The notes under the pieces: model-generated
The model's database searches: none
The model's input: only the letters and a program-made list of their open reading frames with translations
Told to the model about the DNA's origin: nothing
NCBI GenBank assembly: GCA_037445185.1
Contig: JBBIKZ010000082.1
Location: forward strand, 1 to 10,801
Source of the DNA: JANWZL01 sp037445185
Lineage (GTDB): Bacteria; Pseudomonadota; Gammaproteobacteria; Burkholderiales; Thiobacillaceae
Reading direction: 5' to 3'
Length of the DNA: 10,801 bases
Part shown: positions 7,550-10,801 of the stretch, piece by piece
Numbering within the stretch: the stretch's first letter is position 1
Layout of the letters: every line of letters begins with the position of its first letter
Program-made: the position numbers and the translations under genes

Positions 7550-7600
7550 ACCGGTCGCGGGGGATTCGTTCCGTACGCCATCCGGTCTGGTCGCGGCCAT

Positions 7601-7614
7601 GTCGAAAGCTCGAC
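7601..7614. repeat. Short perfect palindrome, possible activator site
   Basis: GTCGA and TCGAC flank a 4-base spacer (GTCGAAAGCTCGAC), with a further CGACA at 7622-7626 pairing with the TGTCG at 7600-7604. It lies roughly 140 bp upstream of the sigma-54 -24 element, a usual distance for enhancer-binding-protein sites. It does not clearly match the NtrC or NifA consensus. It could be chance in GC-rich DNA. Confidence 0.3.
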
Positions 7615-7741
7615 GGGTTGCCGACATTTCCACTGCGAGCCTTCCGCTTGGGGTGTCCGGGTCCGGCCGCCTCCTGCCGACCGCCCTGCGTCACCGACGG
7701 CCTTGTGCCGGTCTGGCGTGGCCGCGTGGCGCGAGGGACGC

Positions 7742-7757
7742 TGGCACGCGGCTTGCA
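7742..7757 (+). promoter_or_regulatory. Sigma-54 (RpoN) -24/-12 promoter
   Basis: The sequence TGGCACGCGGCTTGCA matches the published RpoN consensus TGGCACG-N4-TTGCW at every specified base, with the essential GG and GC at the correct spacing. A transcript would start near 7768. A GGGAG Shine-Dalgarno sequence at 7778-7782 and an ATG at 7789 follow immediately, on the same strand. The minus-strand glyQ gene points the other way. An enhancer-binding activator would be required; none is encoded in the window. Confidence 0.75.
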
Positions 7758-7788
7758 ACGGATCGATCAGAATACTCGGGAGCCCGCC

Positions 7789-7944
7789 ATGACCCTCACC
7801 CTGACCCCCAGCCTCACCATCCGCATCCGGCGTGCCGCCGATCCGATCTGGCGCCGACTGGAGACGCACGGCCGACATTTCTCCATCCGCTGCTGGACCC
7901 TGTATTGGCTGGAGGTGCTGGTGTTCAGGTACCCGTCGCGCTGA
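7789..7944 (+). CDS. Small Arg/Trp-rich hypothetical protein, 51 aa
   Basis: I do not recognise this protein. The ATG lies 6 bases after GGGAG and about 20 bases after the start site expected from the sigma-54 promoter. About 45 of 51 codons end in G or C, in line with the real genes around it. The product begins MTLTLTPSLTIRIRRAADP and is strongly basic (about nine Arg). It holds three Trp and a hydrophobic, interrupted stretch near residues 32-47 (FSIRCWTLYWLEVLVF), so it may form an amphipathic or membrane-associated helix. There is no signal peptide. It overlaps the 3' end of the convergent histidine kinase gene by 20 bp, and a stem-loop follows three bases after its stop. The alternative is a sigma-54-dependent small RNA with an incidental ORF. 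Confidence 0.55.
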   Translation: MTLTLTPSLTIRIRRAADPIWRRLETHGRHFSIRCWTLYWLEVLVFRYPSR

Positions 7945-9286
7945 CGGTCCTGCCGGCGCGCGGCAGGATGAGCTCCGCCAGCAGGCCGCCGCCGGGACGC
8001 TCTGCGAGCCGGATGCGCCAGCCGTGCGCATCGGCCAGCTGGCGGGCGATGGCGAGCCCCAGACCGCTGCCGCCGCTGTCCCGGCTGCGGGAGGCCTCGA
8101 GGCGGTAGAACGGACGGAAAACGGCCTCCCGCGCCGCCGCCGGGATGCCGGGTCCGCGGTCGAGCACCCGCACCCGCGCCGCCGCCGTGTCGCAGTCGAG
8201 TTCCAGCGTCACCGGCAGGCCGTCGCCGTAACGCAGGGCGTTCTCCAGGAGGTTGCCCACCACCCGGCGCAGGGCCGCCTCCGCCACCTGCCAGGGGCAG
8301 GGGGCCGGCCGCTGCCAGACCACCTCGCCCAACTGCCCTGCCTTGTCGGCCAGGTCGTCGAGCAGGTCCGCCAGATCGACCTCCCGCGCCGCCTCGGCCT
8401 TGAGCGCGCGGGCGAAGGCCAGCATGTCGGCGATGAGCCGCTCCATCTCGGCGATATCCGCTTCCAGACGGTGCAGCCGGGCGGGATCGACCCCCTCCAG
8501 CATGGCCAGGGTCAGGCGCATGCGGGTGAGCGGCGTCTTGAGGTCGTGCGAGATGCCCGCCAGCAAGGTGGTGCGGTTCTCCAGAAGCGACTGGACCTCG
8601 TCGGCCATGTGGTTGAAAGCATGGGTCAGCGCCCGGATCTCCTCGGCGCCGGTCTCCGGCAGGCGTTCGGGCAGCCGGCCCTGCCCCACGGTCTGGGCAT
8701 GGGCTGCCAGCGCCCGCAGGCGCAGGCTCAGGTGCCGGACCATGAGCAGGGCCAGCAGCATGAGTCCCAGGGCCCCGGCCAGCAGCACCGCCACGGCCTC
8801 CCAGGGGGCGGCGAGGGCGTAGCGCTCGCGCAGGAAGCCGATGCGCAGGAGCTGGTCGCCCACGGCGAGTTCCGCCCAGGCCCAGTCCGGCGCCGGACCC
8901 TGTTTCAGCTCGATCGCCTGCCGCATCCGCTGGCTTAAGGCGCTGGCCACCAGGCGGTCGAAATAGCCGCCCTGCAGGCGGTTGGGCAGCCGGTCGGCCA
9001 CCGCGCCCAGTTCCAGGCCATGGTGCAGCGACAGCTCCAGCTCGAAGTCCGGCCGGGTGTCGGGGGGCAGTTCCACCCAGGTCTGGGCCGCCAGGACCAT
9101 GCGTCCGGCCAGGTTGTCCGCCGTGCGCTGGGCCAGGGGCTCGATGATCTTGAACCACACCACCGCCAGGGCGATGCCCTGCAACAGGGCGAAGGCGAGC
9201 AGCAGCAGGGCGGCGGTGCGGCCGAAGAGGGTACGGGGCATGGGGGTGGGTGAGGCGTGCTGGCGGGCACTGCCGTCCGCGCTCAT
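7925..9286 (-). CDS. EnvZ-like sensor histidine kinase
   Basis: An inner-membrane sensor that autophosphorylates and passes phosphate to the adjacent OmpR-like regulator. The 453-residue protein has a first membrane segment near 25-47, a periplasmic domain of about 48-162, a second membrane segment near 163-184, then a HAMP linker to about 240. The phosphoacceptor motif ISHDLKTPLTR follows (His247), then the ATPase domain with NLLENALRYG (345-354), DRGPGIP (376-382) and GGSGLGLAI (405-413). ATG 9286 was chosen because it overlaps the regulator stop by 4 bp; Met16 (ATG at 9241) is an alternative. All catalytic motifs are intact. The periplasmic domain shows no sequence feature that reveals the signal. 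Its 3' end overlaps the convergent small ORF by 20 bp. Confidence 0.92.
   Translation of the reverse strand: MSADGSARQHASPTPMPRTLFGRTAALLLLAFALLQGIALAVVWFKIIEPLAQRTADNLAGRMVLAAQTWVELPPDTRPDFELELSLHHGLELGAVADRLPNRLQGGYFDRLVASALSQRMRQAIELKQGPAPDWAWAELAVGDQLLRIGFLRERYALAAPWEAVAVLLAGALGLMLLALLMVRHLSLRLRALAAHAQTVGQGRLPERLPETGAEEIRALTHAFNHMADEVQSLLENRTTLLAGISHDLKTPLTRMRLTLAMLEGVDPARLHRLEADIAEMERLIADMLAFARALKAEAAREVDLADLLDDLADKAGQLGEVVWQRPAPCPWQVAEAALRRVVGNLLENALRYGDGLPVTLELDCDTAAARVRVLDRGPGIPAAAREAVFRPFYRLEASRSRDSGGSGLGLAIARQLADAHGWRIRLAERPGGGLLAELILPRAGRTVSATGT
7948..7968. other. 8-bp perfect stem-loop after the small ORF
   Basis: Arms TCCTGCCG and CGGCAGGA enclose the 5-base loop GCGCG. It begins three bases after the stop of the small ORF and lies inside the last codons of the histidine kinase gene on the other strand. 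No U-tract follows on either strand, so it is not a standard intrinsic terminator. It could protect or help end the short sigma-54 transcript. Confidence 0.4.
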
Positions 9287-9993
9287 TTCCCCTTCGGGTT
9301 GAACAGATAACCCTGGCCCCAGACCGTGCGGATGTAGACCGGGTTGGCGGGGTCGGCCTCGAGCTTGCGTCGCAGCCGCGTGACCCGCACGTCGATGGAG
9401 CGGTCGAAGGGGTCGCGCTCGTAGCCCTTGAGCCAGTCCATGATCTGGTCGCGCGACAGGGCCCGGTTGGGGTGTTCCACGAAGACCTCCAGCAGGGCGA
9501 ACTCGGCGTGGGTGAGCGGGATCTCCTCGCCGCCGCGGGTGAGCCGCTGGGCGGCGAGGTCGAGCTCGAAGTCGCCGAAGCGGCTCACCCTGGCGGTGTC
9601 GGCCGCAGCCTGGGCGGCGGGCTCGCCGCCCCGGCGCAGGACGGCGCGTATGCGTGCCAGCAGCTCGCGGGGGTTGAAGGGCTTGGGCAGGTAATCGTCG
9701 GCACCCACCTCCAGGCCGACGATGCGGTCGATGTCCTCGCCGCGGGCGGAGAGCATGATCACCGGGCAGCCCAGGGTGGATTTGAGGCGACGGGTGAGCG
9801 CGAGGCCGTCGTCGCCCGGCAGCATCAGGTCCATGAGCACCAGCGCCGGCCTGGTGCAGGCCAGCCGCTCTTCCATCTCCTTGCCGTCCCGTGCGGTCTC
9901 TACCCGATAGCCCTGCTGGCTGAGATACTCCGAAAGCAGGTCGCGGATGCCGGCATCGTCGTCCACCACCAGGATGAGCGGGGTCTGTTCCAT
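9283..9993 (-). CDS. ompR: OmpR-like response regulator
   Basis: A DNA-binding transcription regulator controlled by the adjacent kinase. The 236-residue protein has a receiver domain (1-120) with the acidic pocket DDD at 11-13, phosphoacceptor Asp55 (LVLMDLMLPGDDG), Ser82 in the switch position and Lys104 (LPKPFNP). A winged-helix DNA-binding domain follows (about 137-232), ending RTVWGQGYLFNPKG. Residue positions match E. coli OmpR (Asp55) almost exactly and the length is close (239). An AGAGGA ribosome binding site lies six bases before the ATG. It is cotranscribed with the kinase (4-bp overlap) and divergent from a small exported protein. Whether it governs porins, as in enterobacteria, cannot be told from sequence, so the symbol denotes similarity only. 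Confidence 0.9.
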   Translation of the reverse strand: MEQTPLILVVDDDAGIRDLLSEYLSQQGYRVETARDGKEMEERLACTRPALVLMDLMLPGDDGLALTRRLKSTLGCPVIMLSARGEDIDRIVGLEVGADDYLPKPFNPRELLARIRAVLRRGGEPAAQAAADTARVSRFGDFELDLAAQRLTRGGEEIPLTHAEFALLEVFVEHPNRALSRDQIMDWLKGYERDPFDRSIDVRVTRLRRKLEADPANPVYIRTVWGQGYLFNPKGK

Positions 9994-10139
9994 GATCGTC
10001 CTCTCGAGAAGCGCCGTCTCGCCGCTCGCGGGGCTTGCCCGCGGGGTTCGGAAACAGTCTGTTACAAATTTAACCCAGCGCGAAACGCCCGGGAAACCGG
10101 CGCCGTCTAGGCTTCGTAGCGTCTACTGGAGTAACGGTT
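9994..10139. promoter_or_regulatory. Divergent promoter region of the two-component system and the small exported protein
   Basis: This 146-bp gap separates two divergent genes and holds an AT-rich island at about 10050-10075 in otherwise GC-rich DNA. Both promoters and the OmpR-like repeat fall in or near that island. Ribosome binding sites are clear on both sides: AGAGGA for the regulator (minus) and GGAG at 10128-10131 for the plus-strand gene. I could not assign -35/-10 pairs with confidence. Confidence 0.5.
10051..10066 (+). promoter_or_regulatory. OmpR-like direct repeat GAAACA-N4-GTTACA
   Basis: GAAACA (10051-10056) and GTTACA (10061-10066) repeat with a 10-bp period, as expected for tandem OmpR half-sites. 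On the other strand the second half reads TTTGTAACA, shared with enterobacterial OmpR boxes. The site lies about 60 bp upstream of the regulator start and about 75 bp upstream of the divergent gene, so it could serve autoregulation and control of that gene. Confidence 0.45.
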
Positions 10140-10496
10140 ATGAACGCGAAAACACGCTTCCTGGCATCACTCGCCATCGTCTCGGTCGAGGCGCTGGCGA
10201 ATACGGGCTACGCAGTCACCCCCTGGGGCGACCCCCTGCCCCGTATCGCCCACATGAGCGCGGAGGAACGCCGTCAGCTGCAACTGAGGTGGGAGCGCAT
10301 GCCGCCGGAGGAGCAGGCCCTGCTGCGGCAGCGATTGCGCGAGCAGCTGCTGGAGCTGCCGCCGGAACAACGCGAGGCACGCCGCCGGGAGATCATCGAG
10401 GGCTGGCGCGAACAGCCCAGCCGGGAACGCGAGTATCGCACGCGCGATGCACTGGAGCGGCGCGGCTTCGGGCGCGGCGGTGGCATGATGCCATGA
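10140..10496 (+). CDS. Small, probably exported, charged helical protein (DUF3106-like), 3' end altered by the insertion sequence
   Basis: The 118-residue product has a basic N-terminus and a hydrophobic stretch (about 7-20) ending at a possible signal peptidase site after TGYA (residue 25). The glutamate inside the hydrophobic stretch makes this signal peptide imperfect. The body is rich in Glu, Gln and Arg with three related motifs: MSAEER (39-44), MPPEEQ (54-59) and LPPEQR (73-78). This recalls DUF3106 proteins and, loosely, the LTxxQ motifs of CpxP/Spy periplasmic proteins. GGAG precedes the ATG by eight bases. Codons 111-118 and the stop lie in sequence shared with the left insertion-sequence copy, so the natural C-terminus has probably been replaced. 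It is divergent from the two-component system. Function unknown; a stress or envelope role is inference from context. Confidence 0.65.
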   Translation: MNAKTRFLASLAIVSVEALANTGYAVTPWGDPLPRIAHMSAEERRQLQLRWERMPPEEQALLRQRLREQLLELPPEQREARRREIIEGWREQPSREREYRTRDALERRGFGRGGGMMP

Positions 10497-10801
10497 CTTC
10501 CAGAAAGGAGACGCTTTCCCGGCAATGCGTGTCGAAACCAACCCCCTGGAAGCTGCCGTCTTGCTCGACCATGGCCTCGATGGTGCCGGTGAAGCGCTGC
10601 GCATTCTCGTCAATGAAGCCGCCAAGATCGAGCGCGCCCAGTTCCTCGGTGCCGCGCCCTAGGAGCGCACGGCGACTCGTCGCGACTACGCCAACGGCTT
10701 CAAGCCCAAGACCATGCTCACCCGTGTGGGGGAGCTCACCTTTGCGGTGCCCCAGGTGCGTTCCGGCGAGTTTTATCCCTCCGCTCTGGAGAAAGGCAGC
10801 C
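10469..10801 (+). mobile_element. IS256-family insertion sequence, 5' part, right copy
   Basis: Inverted copy of the element at the left end, colinear over 10469-10788 with 1-313 apart from the 7-bp gap. Shared sequence begins abruptly at 10469, inside the small exported protein gene. The AT-richer terminal-repeat-like DNA seen beyond position 314 on the left is absent here, which suggests that this copy has lost its 5' tip. Palindrome TGGCATGATGCCA lies at 10481-10493. The element runs off the right edge. Confidence 0.75.
10525..10801 (+). pseudogene. IS256-family transposase N-terminus, nonsense-mutated
   Basis: The frame reads MRVETNPLEAAVLLDHGLDG up to a TAG at 10660-10662 (codon 46), where the left copy has TAC (Tyr). 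It then continues in the same frame as ERTATRRDYANGFKPKTMLT and RVGELTFAVPQVRSGEFYPS to the edge. The ATG used by the left copy (eight bases after AGGAG) is CCG here, leaving only the next ATG, about 14 bases from the ribosome binding site. The gene is therefore doubly impaired. Similarity to IS256-family transposases is clear, but the catalytic DDE domain lies beyond the window. Confidence 0.78.

Larger units (their letters stand above)
7516..7788. other. Intergenic gap between glyQ and the small sigma-54-linked ORF
   Basis: The gap serves divergent transcription. On the minus strand it should hold the glyQ promoter near 7544-7549. On the plus strand it holds a sigma-54 promoter at 7742-7757 and a short palindrome at 7601-7614. 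I see no tRNA, T-box or glycine riboswitch fold, and no convincing coding region other than out-of-frame shadows. Confidence 0.5.

Noticed and set aside
7516..7600. Glycine riboswitch or T-box leader ahead of glyQ
   Set aside because: The likely leader is about 20 nt and shows no conserved riboswitch or T-box elements.
6539..7633. Extension of the glyS frame upstream through glyQ
   Set aside because: The family N-terminus begins at 6538 with MKPDTLLIELLTEELP. The upstream part is glyQ read in the wrong register.
1..10801. A composite transposon formed by the two IS256 copies carrying the cargo between them
   Set aside because: The cargo is core metabolism and an essential synthetase with native-looking base composition, and both transposases are broken. 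Two independent insertions are simpler.

Overview
The window is GC-rich (by eye close to 70%) with strong G/C third-position codon use. It carries a dense set of chromosomal proteobacterial genes: two-subunit glycyl-tRNA synthetase, an OmpR/EnvZ-type two-component system and a bacterial glycerate-utilisation operon. A beta- or gammaproteobacterium is the best guess; nothing here fixes the genus.

Layout from left to right. Positions 1 to about 313 (perhaps to about 375) hold the 5' part of an IS256-family insertion sequence on the minus strand, with a frameshifted transposase. Positions 314-540 are AT-richer non-coding sequence with repeated CGGACA motifs, ahead of a plus-strand operon of three genes: tartronate semialdehyde reductase (541-1431), a D-glycerate dehydrogenase/hydroxypyruvate reductase type enzyme (1487-2449) and MOFRL-type glycerate 2-kinase (2453-3739). 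The two reductases both make D-glycerate and the kinase phosphorylates it to 2-phosphoglycerate. Converging on this operon, and overlapping its last gene by 38 bp, is a minus-strand operon glyQ (7515-6535), glyS (6538-4451) and a SAM hydrolase of the DUF62 family (4448-3702), joined by very short junctions.

Upstream of glyQ is a 273-bp gap. Reading to the right, it ends in a perfect-looking sigma-54 (RpoN) -24/-12 promoter at 7742-7757. This is followed by a Shine-Dalgarno sequence and a 51-codon small ORF (7789-7944), then an 8-bp perfect stem-loop (7948-7968). I recognise no family for the small protein; this unit is the most novel-looking thing in the window. It converges on and overlaps the 3' end of an EnvZ-like histidine kinase (9286-7925), which overlaps its OmpR-like response regulator (9993-9283) by 4 bp.

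The response regulator is divergent from a small, probably exported, charged helical protein (10140-10496). The 146-bp gap between them carries an OmpR-like direct repeat. The right end (10469-10801) is a second copy of the same insertion sequence, on the plus strand. It is inactivated differently (a nonsense codon and a lost start codon) and supplies the last eight codons and stop of the small exported protein. Both window ends break at almost the same internal position of the insertion sequence, as expected if the window is an assembly contig bounded by a repeat.
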